Assembly (NCBI GenBank): GCA_012799075.1
Contig: JAAZLZ010000316.1
Span: 1-5,028, forward strand
Length of the DNA: 5,028 bases
DNA from: Bacillota bacterium
GTDB taxonomy: Bacteria; Bacillota; Limnochordia; JAAZLZ01
Reading direction: 5' to 3'
Below, piece by piece: positions 1 to 5,028 of the stretch. The first letter of the stretch is position 1, and the number at the start of each line of letters is the position of its first letter. A model generated the notes under the pieces. It saw nothing but the letters and a program-made list of their open reading frames with translations, did no database searches and had not been told where the DNA came from. A program made the translations under genes and the position numbers.

Positions 1-210
1 GCTTTTTTGGCACTGTTGTTTTGGGAGGGCCTGAAATTCGTTCACACGGGTCGGGGAGGAATCTCAGCTGCCATGGAGCTACGCCTTGATTATGTTTACT
101 GGTCAGTACCCATCGGCATCGCCTTGACCTTCCTAAACCGGCTAGTCCATTTCTCCCAGTACCTAAGCGAGGAAATGTCCGGAGCACACCAGGTCGGAGG
201 TGGCCAGTGA
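1..210 (+). CDS. dctQ: TRAP transporter small membrane subunit, DctQ family (5' truncated by window edge)
   Basis: The frame is open from base 1 to a TGA at 208-210, giving 69 residues. The real start lies upstream of the window, so this is the C-terminal part only. A hydrophobic stretch at the edge is followed by a short polar link and then a last membrane helix (VYWSVPIGIALTFL). That arrangement, aromatic residues and a PIG motif in the final helix followed by a basic/aromatic tail, is what the last helix of DctQ-type subunits looks like. In the family, DctQ is a four-helix inner-membrane protein that partners DctM to form the sodium-driven transport unit. The assignment rests as much on the neighbours as on this fragment: the stop overlaps the next start as TGATG, so translation is very probably coupled to the large subunit. 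The TTG at base 7 is an internal codon, not a convincing start. Confidence 0.85.
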   Translation, partial: AFLALLFWEGLKFVHTGRGGISAAMELRLDYVYWSVPIGIALTFLNRLVHFSQYLSEEMSGAHQVGGGQ

Positions 211-1496
211 TGCAAACATCAGTGTTACTCCTCGGACTACTATTTCTCTTGATCTTCATGGGCGTCCCCATTGGCTATTCGATGGGAATCACCGCGGCGG
301 TAACGCTAAAGGCTCTTCATCCAGGAATCCCCCTGATTATTATCCCACAACGAATGTTCGGAGGCACAAACAACTTCATCCTTTTGTGTATCCCCTTCTT
401 TATGTTGGCGGGCTCGCTAATGTCATTGACACCCCTATTCAATAAGTTAATTGTGTGTGCTGAGGCTGTGGTCGGCCATATTCGAGGCGGTCTTTCCCAT
501 GTAAACATTGTGGTAAGTATGTTCTTTGCCGGCATTACAGGTGCTGCAGTGGCGGATACCGCGGCAGTAGGCAGTCTGCTCATACCGGCGATGGTCGAGG
601 AGGGGTACACGAAAAGCTATGCAACAGCGGTGACTGTGACCTCATCAACCATCGGGGTGATTATTCCCCCCAGCAACCTAATGGTGGTTGCTGCACTAGC
701 CTCAAGTACTTCGGTGCCTCGCTTATTTCTAGGCGGCTTTATTCCTGGCATCCTGTCGGGATTAGCTCAATTGGTAATTAGCTTGTACAAAACCAGAGGG
801 TTCCCCAAACGGGAGTCGATGACATGGAAGCAGCGAGCCAAGATTTTCTGGGAGGGGGGACCGGCCCTGGTGATGCCCCTCATTATCATGGGTGGGATCT
901 TAGGGGGAATTGTCACTCCTACCGAAGCAGCCAACATATCAGTAGTCTACGCAGCCATTGTGGGCGGCATCATGGTTCGCAAGAACCCACCTTCTTTGAC
1001 AGTCCTATTGGAGGCCTGTGAAGAAGTCGTCAGCCGCTTAGCGGCAGTGATGCTTTGCGTTGGAGCGGCTGTAGTTCTTGGTTGGGTCATGGCAATTGCC
1101 GATGTGCCGGAGGCCATCGGCGAGTTCATTCTGTCTGTTACAACTAGTCCAGCGCTGATCACCGCAGGGATGCTCGTCACCTATGTGTTTGTTGGGACCT
1201 TTCTTGACCCCATTCCTGGCATCCTAATCTTCACACCGATCTTCCTGCCGATTGCCAAGCAGATCGGCATCGATAATGTACACTTTGCGGTCACCATGGT
1301 ATTTGGATTTGCTTTGGGACTGGCTACCCCTCCAGTCGGCTCTTGCCTTTACGTCGGTTCAGCGATCAGCGGACTACCCGTCGACAAGTTCGCTAAGGAC
1401 TTGGTTCCCTTTGTGATCGCTATCATAGTGGTATTGTTTCTGATTGCCTACTTCCCGCCGATTGTTACCTTCTTACCGTCACTGTTCATGAAATAA
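210..1496 (+). CDS. dctM: TRAP transporter large membrane subunit, DctM family
   Basis: This 428-residue, very hydrophobic protein has the usual DctM length and about a dozen membrane segments. It is the transport channel subunit, which moves the substrate released by DctP across the inner membrane with sodium. Conserved DctM landmarks are visible: GITGAAVADTAAVGS (about 108-122) and IGVIIPPSN (148-156) in the first repeat half, TPTEAAN (236-242), then GTFLDPIP (329-336) and GLATPPVGSCLYV (370-382) in the second half. The two PP-containing hairpins are where the family binds sodium and substrate. I chose the ATG at 210 because it overlaps the dctQ stop (TGATG) and GGAGG at 196-200 lies 9 bases upstream; a GTG at 207 would add one residue. 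One oddity is that the first hairpin reads TGAA where many relatives have SGSS. The substrate cannot be read from this subunit. Confidence 0.95.
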   Translation: MQTSVLLLGLLFLLIFMGVPIGYSMGITAAVTLKALHPGIPLIIIPQRMFGGTNNFILLCIPFFMLAGSLMSLTPLFNKLIVCAEAVVGHIRGGLSHVNIVVSMFFAGITGAAVADTAAVGSLLIPAMVEEGYTKSYATAVTVTSSTIGVIIPPSNLMVVAALASSTSVPRLFLGGFIPGILSGLAQLVISLYKTRGFPKRESMTWKQRAKIFWEGGPALVMPLIIMGGILGGIVTPTEAANISVVYAAIVGGIMVRKNPPSLTVLLEACEEVVSRLAAVMLCVGAAVVLGWVMAIADVPEAIGEFILSVTTSPALITAGMLVTYVFVGTFLDPIPGILIFTPIFLPIAKQIGIDNVHFAVTMVFGFALGLATPPVGSCLYVGSAISGLPVDKFAKDLVPFVIAIIVVLFLIAYFPPIVTFLPSLFMK

Positions 1497-1508
1497 GTTG
1501 GAGGAGGG

Positions 1509-1565
1509 ATGGTAAGCGACTCACTTGTTCAGGGCAGTACACATATCAAGGTAAGGAAAGGATGA
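1509..1565 (+). CDS. Possible 18-residue leader ORF before dctP (speculative)
   Basis: The only gap inside the transporter genes (1497-1571) contains an ATG right after a strong purine-rich GGAGGAGGG run at 1500-1508. It opens a short frame, MVSDSLVQGSTHIKVRKG, ending at TGA 1563-1565. The frame is the same as that of dctP, whose GTG start is 6 bases past this stop. It could be a translated leader that couples dctM and dctP translation, or simply chance. The spacing between the core GGAGG (1500-1504) and the ATG is only 4 bases, which is short. No homology is recognised, and the peptide has no membrane or signal character. Confidence 0.2.
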   Translation: MVSDSLVQGSTHIKVRKG

Positions 1566-1571
1566 GTTGAT

Positions 1572-2561
1572 GTGCTAGAAAGCCAGAAGCGAATTATGCT
1601 GGTATGCCTCATTGCCTTGTTGACCTTTAGTCACGCCGCCCTGGCCGCGGTAACCTTGCGTCTGGGAACAAGCCAGCCTCCCGAGGGTGGATTCTACGGT
1701 GATACGTGGGCCCAGTTTGCTCGATTCGTCGAAGAAGAGACCAATGGTGAAGTCCAAGTAAAGGTACACTATTCTGGTGCTTTGACTTCCAACGAGCGGG
1801 AACTGGCCGAGATGGTTCAGACAGGAGCCATTGACCTGGCGGGTGTCGCCCATACGTACATCCTTGGCTGGGCTCCGTCGATGAAGATCTTCGATCTACC
1901 ATTCCTGTTTACTGACCATGCCCATGTAAGGCAGGTTTTCAATAGTCCCGTGGGTGAGTTCCTACGGAATGAGACTCTGGATGATGGTGTTGTGACCTTG
2001 GCATTAATGAGCGCTGGATTCCGGAGCATATTTAATAATGTCAGGCCGATTAACACGGTGGAGGACGTCCGGGGGATGAAAATCCGGTCAATGGAAAGTC
2101 CGGTATACTTAACCTTCTTCCGAGCTTTGAACATGCTTCCCACCCCAATGCCTTCGTCTGAACTGTATACTTCCCTCCAATTGGGAGTTGTCGATGCTGG
2201 TGAAAATGATCCCGCCAGCGTAATCAGCTGGGGATGGGTTGATGTAATCAAGTACTACTCGTTGACAAACCACACCTATTGTCCACAGGTTTTCTTAATG
2301 AACAAAGCTCGCCTCGAAGGCTTCGGTCCAGAGATTCAAGAGGGTATTCGTCGGGCTGGCCGTCGTGCTGCTGAATATCAGCTAGACTACGTGGAAAGAG
2401 CGTGGGATGATAGTCTAAAACAGATTAAGGATAAAGGTGTTAAGGTCAATACTATCGCCGACATTAAGCCGTTTCAGTCTGCTGTCGAAGCTATCTACGT
2501 AGAATATGATCCAATCATTGGCAACAATCTAATTGCCCAAATCCGGGATTTGGGACGGTAA
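1572..2561 (+). CDS. dctP: TRAP transporter solute-binding protein, DctP family
   Basis: This 329-residue extracytoplasmic binding protein captures the substrate and delivers it to DctQM. Residues 1-25 form a signal peptide: a basic n-region (QKR), a hydrophobic core (IMLVCLIALLTF) and a cleavage site after AALA at 25. There is no lipobox Cys, so the mature protein should be soluble. Family landmarks follow: LRLGTSQPP after cleavage, IFDLPFLF (106-113), GFRSIFNNVRPI (149-160), MKIRSMESP (169-177) and VVDAGENDP (206-214). In characterised DctP proteins the Arg matching R172 makes the salt bridge to a substrate carboxylate, so an organic acid or similar anion is likely. The GTG at 1572 is preferred because it has AAAGGA 9 bases upstream and supplies the basic n-region; the ATG at 1596 would lose both. 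The gene sits after dctM rather than before dctQ, next to the GRE. The substrate is unknown. Confidence 0.94.
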   Translation: MLESQKRIMLVCLIALLTFSHAALAAVTLRLGTSQPPEGGFYGDTWAQFARFVEEETNGEVQVKVHYSGALTSNERELAEMVQTGAIDLAGVAHTYILGWAPSMKIFDLPFLFTDHAHVRQVFNSPVGEFLRNETLDDGVVTLALMSAGFRSIFNNVRPINTVEDVRGMKIRSMESPVYLTFFRALNMLPTPMPSSELYTSLQLGVVDAGENDPASVISWGWVDVIKYYSLTNHTYCPQVFLMNKARLEGFGPEIQEGIRRAGRRAAEYQLDYVERAWDDSLKQIKDKGVKVNTIADIKPFQSAVEAIYVEYDPIIGNNLIAQIRDLGR

Positions 2562-2566
2562 CTGCC

Positions 2567-2598
2567 GATATGGGGCAGGTGAGCACCTGCCCCACATC
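2567..2598 (+). promoter_or_regulatory. Perfect inverted repeat between dctP and the GRE gene
   Basis: TGGGGCAGGT at 2571-2580 pairs perfectly with ACCTGCCCCA at 2585-2594 around a 4-base GAGC loop. Past one A/C mismatch the stem continues with three more pairs (GAT 2567-2569 with ATC 2596-2598). It begins 6 bases after the dctP stop and ends 6 bases before the GRE Shine-Dalgarno. There is no T run after it, so it is not a standard intrinsic terminator. It may protect the transporter mRNA 3' end, mark a processing site that sets transporter and enzyme levels separately, or take part in the switch proposed under findings. The stem is certain from the sequence; its role is inference. Confidence 0.6.
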
Positions 2599-2603
2599 CA
2601 AAT

Positions 2604-2610
2604 GGGGGGA
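2604..2610 (+). promoter_or_regulatory. Unusual all-G ribosome binding site of the GRE gene
   Basis: GGGGGGA ends 5 bases before the ATG at 2616 and is the only Shine-Dalgarno candidate for this start. It can pair with the 16S anti-Shine-Dalgarno CCUCC using one G-U pair. It differs from the GGAGG seen before dctM. Because it is a pure G run, it can also pair with the C runs at 2590-2593 and 2641-2646, which could hide it. Confidence 0.6.
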
Positions 2611-2615
2611 TCGCT

Positions 2616-4946
2616 ATGGACAAAACAAGGGAGGGAATCACCCCCCGGGGGGCTTTTTTGCGCGCACAGTTGCTTGGCTGTCAGCCGGCGATCTGCTCCG
2701 AAAGGGCTGTGTTAGTCACGGAAAGTTATCAGCAAACGGCAGGACAACCAGAGATTATCCGGCGGGCCCGTGCCTTAGAGCATCTCCTCAGAAACATGTC
2801 CCTTTGGATTGGTGAACAGGAGTTGATTGTGGGCAACCAGGCTACCCGGGCTCGTTCGGCACCGATATTCCCCGAGTTCTCCGTTGATTGGCTCTTGGAT
2901 GAACTGCCTGCGTTGTCCGCTCGGAAGACGGATCGGTTTCAAGTCAGTCGTGAGACTAAAGATGCATTAGAATCAGTTTTGCCCTGGTGGAAGGGGAAAA
3001 CCGTGAAAGATAGGGCCCTAGCGGCCATGGATCCCAAAACAAAGGAATCCCTTGACCACCTAGTCTTCATTCTCACCGGTCTATCTTCGGGCATCGGCCA
3101 TATTGCCGTTGATTACGATCGGGTCTTACGCCGAGGGCTGCGGAACATAATGCTGGAACTCAAAGAACGATCCGGGTCCTGCCCCAGTGGCTCTGAGGAA
3201 CATGATTTCTACCAAGCAGGCCTCATAGTCTGCCAAAGCGTCATTGATTTTGCTCAGCGTTACAGTCAGCTAGCATTGAGTTTGGCTCAGGAGAATGGGG
3301 GTCAGCGTCGGAAAGAGTTGTTTGAAATTGCCCGGGTCTGCGGCCGGGTTCCAGCTGAGCCGGCTGTGACCTTTCATGAGGCCCTCCAGTCTTTCTGGTT
3401 CATTCACCTGGTGATTCAGCTGGAATCTAACGGTCATTCTATCTCCCCAGGACGGTTTGACCAGTATATGTATCCCTATTTCGAGAATACCTCCAGGGAA
3501 CGGGAGCTCCTGGAATGCCTGTGGATCAAATTCAATGAAATCAACAAGGTGCGGGACAGGGCCGGGTCTTTGGCCTTTGGCGGTTATCCCATGTTTCAAA
3601 ACCTGATTGTGGGGGGCTGTGGCCCCCACGGTGATCAGTCCAATCCCTTATCCCTATTATGTCTAAAGGTGACGCGGGATCTGCGTTTGCCCCAGCCGTC
3701 CATGTCGGTGCGTATCCATGATGATTCTTCCCGGGAGTTCTTAAGCGCCGCAGCCCGTCTAGTTCAGGCTGGGATCGGTATGCCCGCATATTTCAATGAT
3801 GAAGCACTTTTTGGGGTTTTGAGGAACTTGGGTTGTCAAGAAGATGAGGTATATGACTACGCCCAGGTAGGTTGTGTGGAGCCCCAAGTGCAGGGCACGA
3901 CCCAAGGCTTCTATAATGGTGGATTCTTAAACCTGGCCAAATGTTTGGAGCTTGCCTTGACTGATGGTCGAGATTCTGTTACCGGGAAACAAGTAGGTCT
4001 ACCCACGGGCAATCTTGTGGCTTTTACATCTTTTGAGCAGGTTCTTGACGCCTACCGGCAACAGGTGGAATATTTTCTCTCCCTGCAAACGGCCGCTGAC
4101 AATTTATTGGAGAAAGTCCACGGTTCCTTTGCTCCTGGATCTTTTGTCTCCTTGTTCGTGGATGATTGCCTAATTAAGGGTCGTGCTGTGGAAAAGGGTG
4201 GCGCACGATACAATTACACAGGGATCAATGCGGTAGGACTGGCGAATGTTGCCGATGCCTTAATGGTGGTTAAGACGGCGTTAGAATCGGGGACCGTCAG
4301 CATGAACCGATTGGCCCAAGCTTTACAGGATGATTTCCAGGAAGAGCAGTTGCGTCAATATCTGCTCAATCAAGTGCCCAAGTATGGAAATGATATTGCA
4401 GCCGTAGATTCCCTGGCCCGGATTGTGGCAGACATCTTTGTTGATTCACTGATTGGCAAAGAAAATAGCCGTGGTGGCCGGTTTTGTGCCGGATTTCAGA
4501 GCATATCCGCCCATGCCCTTTTTGTCGGTAGTGTAGGAGCAAGTCCTGACGGCCGACGGGCCCAAATGCTCTTGGCTGATGGCGGTCTTTCGGCAGCCCA
4601 AGGCCGGGACCGGCGGGGGCCAACAGCTTTGATCAAATCTGCAGCCAGTATTGATCAGTTAAGGTGCGGCGGCGGCACCCTCCTTAATGTAAAAGTGAGT
4701 CCTGGGGCTGTATCAGGAGCCAAGGGGGAAGCCATCATCTCTGATTTGGTTCGCACGTATTTTGACCTGGGCGGTCAGCACATTCAATTCAACGTGGTTA
4801 GCACCAAGACCCTGCGGGATGCGCAGGAGCATCCAGAAAAGTACGGACATTTGGTGGTCCGAGTCGCAGGTTTCAGTGTGTATTTTACCGCCATCGATCG
4901 GACTCTTCAGGATGACATCATTGCTCGCACAGAACATCTGGTCTGA
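2616..4946 (+). CDS. Glycyl radical enzyme, glycerol-dehydratase-like (Cys-x-Glu eliminase class), substrate unknown
   Basis: This complete 776-residue cytoplasmic enzyme has the PFL-like domain first and the glycine radical domain at the C-terminus. A radical on Gly752 (RVAGFSVYF, 749-757) passes to Cys420, which starts the substrate reaction. Cys420 lies in GCVEPQ with Glu422, the Cys-x-Glu pair of radical dehydratases and lyases rather than the Cys-Cys of pyruvate formate-lyase. Other landmarks are SERAVLVTESY (28-38), FPEFS (85-89), GIGHIAVDY (159-167), ESNGHSISPGRFDQYMYP (270-287), GYPMFQNLIVGG (323-334), SPDGRRA (643-649) and QDDIIARTEH (765-774). By memory, Clostridium butyricum glycerol dehydratase aligns end to end and is about 787 residues. 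His162, His274, Ser275 and Glu422 match its glycerol ligands, but Asn434 replaces its Asp447, and Arg622 and Gln628 replace Asn and Tyr in a pocket loop. Glycerol is therefore doubtful, and a charged substrate imported by the adjacent TRAP system is more likely. The ATG at 2616 gives an N-terminus one residue shorter than that relative. No activase is in the window. Confidence 0.93.
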   Translation: MDKTREGITPRGAFLRAQLLGCQPAICSERAVLVTESYQQTAGQPEIIRRARALEHLLRNMSLWIGEQELIVGNQATRARSAPIFPEFSVDWLLDELPALSARKTDRFQVSRETKDALESVLPWWKGKTVKDRALAAMDPKTKESLDHLVFILTGLSSGIGHIAVDYDRVLRRGLRNIMLELKERSGSCPSGSEEHDFYQAGLIVCQSVIDFAQRYSQLALSLAQENGGQRRKELFEIARVCGRVPAEPAVTFHEALQSFWFIHLVIQLESNGHSISPGRFDQYMYPYFENTSRERELLECLWIKFNEINKVRDRAGSLAFGGYPMFQNLIVGGCGPHGDQSNPLSLLCLKVTRDLRLPQPSMSVRIHDDSSREFLSAAARLVQAGIGMPAYFNDEALFGVLRNLGCQEDEVYDYAQVGCVEPQVQGTTQGFYNGGFLNLAKCLELALTDGRDSVTGKQVGLPTGNLVAFTSFEQVLDAYRQQVEYFLSLQTAADNLLEKVHGSFAPGSFVSLFVDDCLIKGRAVEKGGARYNYTGINAVGLANVADALMVVKTALESGTVSMNRLAQALQDDFQEEQLRQYLLNQVPKYGNDIAAVDSLARIVADIFVDSLIGKENSRGGRFCAGFQSISAHALFVGSVGASPDGRRAQMLLADGGLSAAQGRDRRGPTALIKSAASIDQLRCGGGTLLNVKVSPGAVSGAKGEAIISDLVRTYFDLGGQHIQFNVVSTKTLRDAQEHPEKYGHLVVRVAGFSVYFTAIDRTLQDDIIARTEHLV
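2641..2659 (+). terminator. Terminator-like C6G6-C-T6 element inside codons 9-15 of the GRE gene
   Basis: The bases read CCCCCCGGGGGG, one C, then six T. C and G runs followed by a T run resemble an intrinsic terminator. The self-paired form has only about four G-C pairs around a CCGG loop, because the two runs touch. The C run can alternatively pair with the G6 Shine-Dalgarno at 2604-2609. The stretch is also coding (T9 to L15, TPRGAFL), so it is at most an attenuator that ribosomes and RNA polymerase can pass. The pattern is certain; the function is a guess. Confidence 0.3.
3609..3629 (+). repeat. Short G-run/C-run inverted repeat inside the GRE gene
   Basis: A run of six G at 3611-3616 is followed by five C at 3623-3627. 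They can pair as GTGGGGG/CCCCCAC (7 pairs, 3609-3615 with 3623-3629) or, shifted by one base, as GGGGGC/GCCCCC around a TGTG loop. The stretch encodes the Gly-rich turn VGGCGPHG (332-339) that follows a conserved core segment, and no T run follows. It is probably a by-product of Gly and Pro codons. Confidence 0.3.
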
Positions 4947-5028
4947 CGACAGGCTGAATGAAGGGTTCCAAGTGTATGAGAGACCGAATGTGGCTCAAAG
5001 CCTGCTTACCTGCGGCTGCGTAGTCGGA
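4947..5028. other. 82-base tail after the GRE stop, no assignable gene
   Basis: No terminator hairpin with a T run appears after the GRE stop, so transcription may continue out of the window. An ATG at 4958 opens a frame that stops after 22 codons. A frame with GTG at 4972 stays open to the edge (VYERPNVAQSLLTCGCVVG), preceded by GAAGGG as a weak ribosome site. It does not look like the start of a GRE activating enzyme, which would show the Gly-Pro-Gly-Ile-Arg region and a CxxxCxxC cluster near its N-terminus. I recognise nothing else here on either strand. Confidence 0.3.

Noticed and set aside
1525..1550. Promoter-like TTGTTC and ATATCA between dctM and dctP
   Set aside because: The spacing is about 12-13 bases instead of 16-18, and the hexamers match poorly. 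The genes are better explained as one operon.
1817..2251. 144-codon open frame on the minus strand
   Set aside because: It lies wholly within dctP, has no ribosome site or recognisable motif, and its composition is that of an antisense shadow.
2604..2652. Possible G-quadruplex from the G runs near the GRE start
   Set aside because: The runs are unevenly spaced, separated by a C6 run that would pair with them in duplex form. Ordinary stem pairing is the simpler reading.
2533..2815. Overlapping plus-strand open frames of 60 and 81 codons around the dctP-GRE junction
   Set aside because: They overlap the end of dctP and the conserved start of the GRE in other frames. Their peptides are low-complexity shadow sequence without motifs.
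3270..3629. 119-codon open frame on the minus strand
   Set aside because: It is antisense to the conserved middle of the GRE, and the translated sequence shows no domain-like pattern.
2616..4946. Assignment of the GRE as a true glycerol dehydratase (dhaB1)
   Set aside because: The overall resemblance is strong, but the glycerol-binding Asp is Asn434, other pocket positions differ, and the neighbours are TRAP genes rather than a 1,3-propanediol pathway.
2616..4946. Assignment of the GRE as isethionate lyase, 4-hydroxyproline dehydratase or choline TMA-lyase
   Set aside because: The TRAP context fits the first. However, the remembered sulfonate-binding Arg/Gln pair, the hydroxyproline-binding residues and the longer CutC length are not evident here.

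Overview
The window holds one same-strand gene cluster on the plus strand. It has the 3' end of a TRAP transporter small membrane subunit (dctQ-like, 1-210), the large membrane subunit (dctM-like, 210-1496), the periplasmic solute-binding subunit (dctP-like, 1572-2561), and a complete glycyl radical enzyme (GRE, 2616-4946). The last 82 bases contain no gene that I can assign. The long open frames on the minus strand and in the other plus frames are shadows of these four genes.

The likely source is a strictly anaerobic bacterium, because the glycyl radical is destroyed by oxygen. The strong GGAGG-type ribosome binding sites and moderate base composition would fit a Firmicute-like lineage. However, the DctP signal peptide ends in an ordinary signal-peptidase-I site rather than a lipobox, which fits a two-membrane cell with a true periplasm better. 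I do not assign a genus.

Functionally this looks like an import-and-cleave module. DctP captures a small, probably anionic substrate outside the inner membrane, and DctQM brings it in using a sodium gradient. The GRE then probably removes a group (water or another leaving group) from it by radical chemistry. The GRE has both defining elements, a Cys-x-Glu active site (Cys420/Glu422) and a C-terminal glycyl radical loop (Gly752). By remembered alignment it is close to B12-independent glycerol dehydratase. Several pocket positions differ, though: an Asn replaces the glycerol-binding Asp, and an Arg lies in the loop that lines the pocket. Together with the TRAP neighbours, this argues against glycerol and for a charged substrate that I cannot name. 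The required radical-SAM activating enzyme is not in the window.

The most unusual non-coding signal is at the start of the GRE gene. A perfect 10-bp hairpin (2571-2594) is followed by a G6 Shine-Dalgarno (2604-2609), and then, inside codons 9-15, by C6G6 followed by six T (2641-2659). These tracts can pair with each other in mutually exclusive ways, which suggests a candidate attenuator or translational switch controlling the GRE. This is inference and untested.
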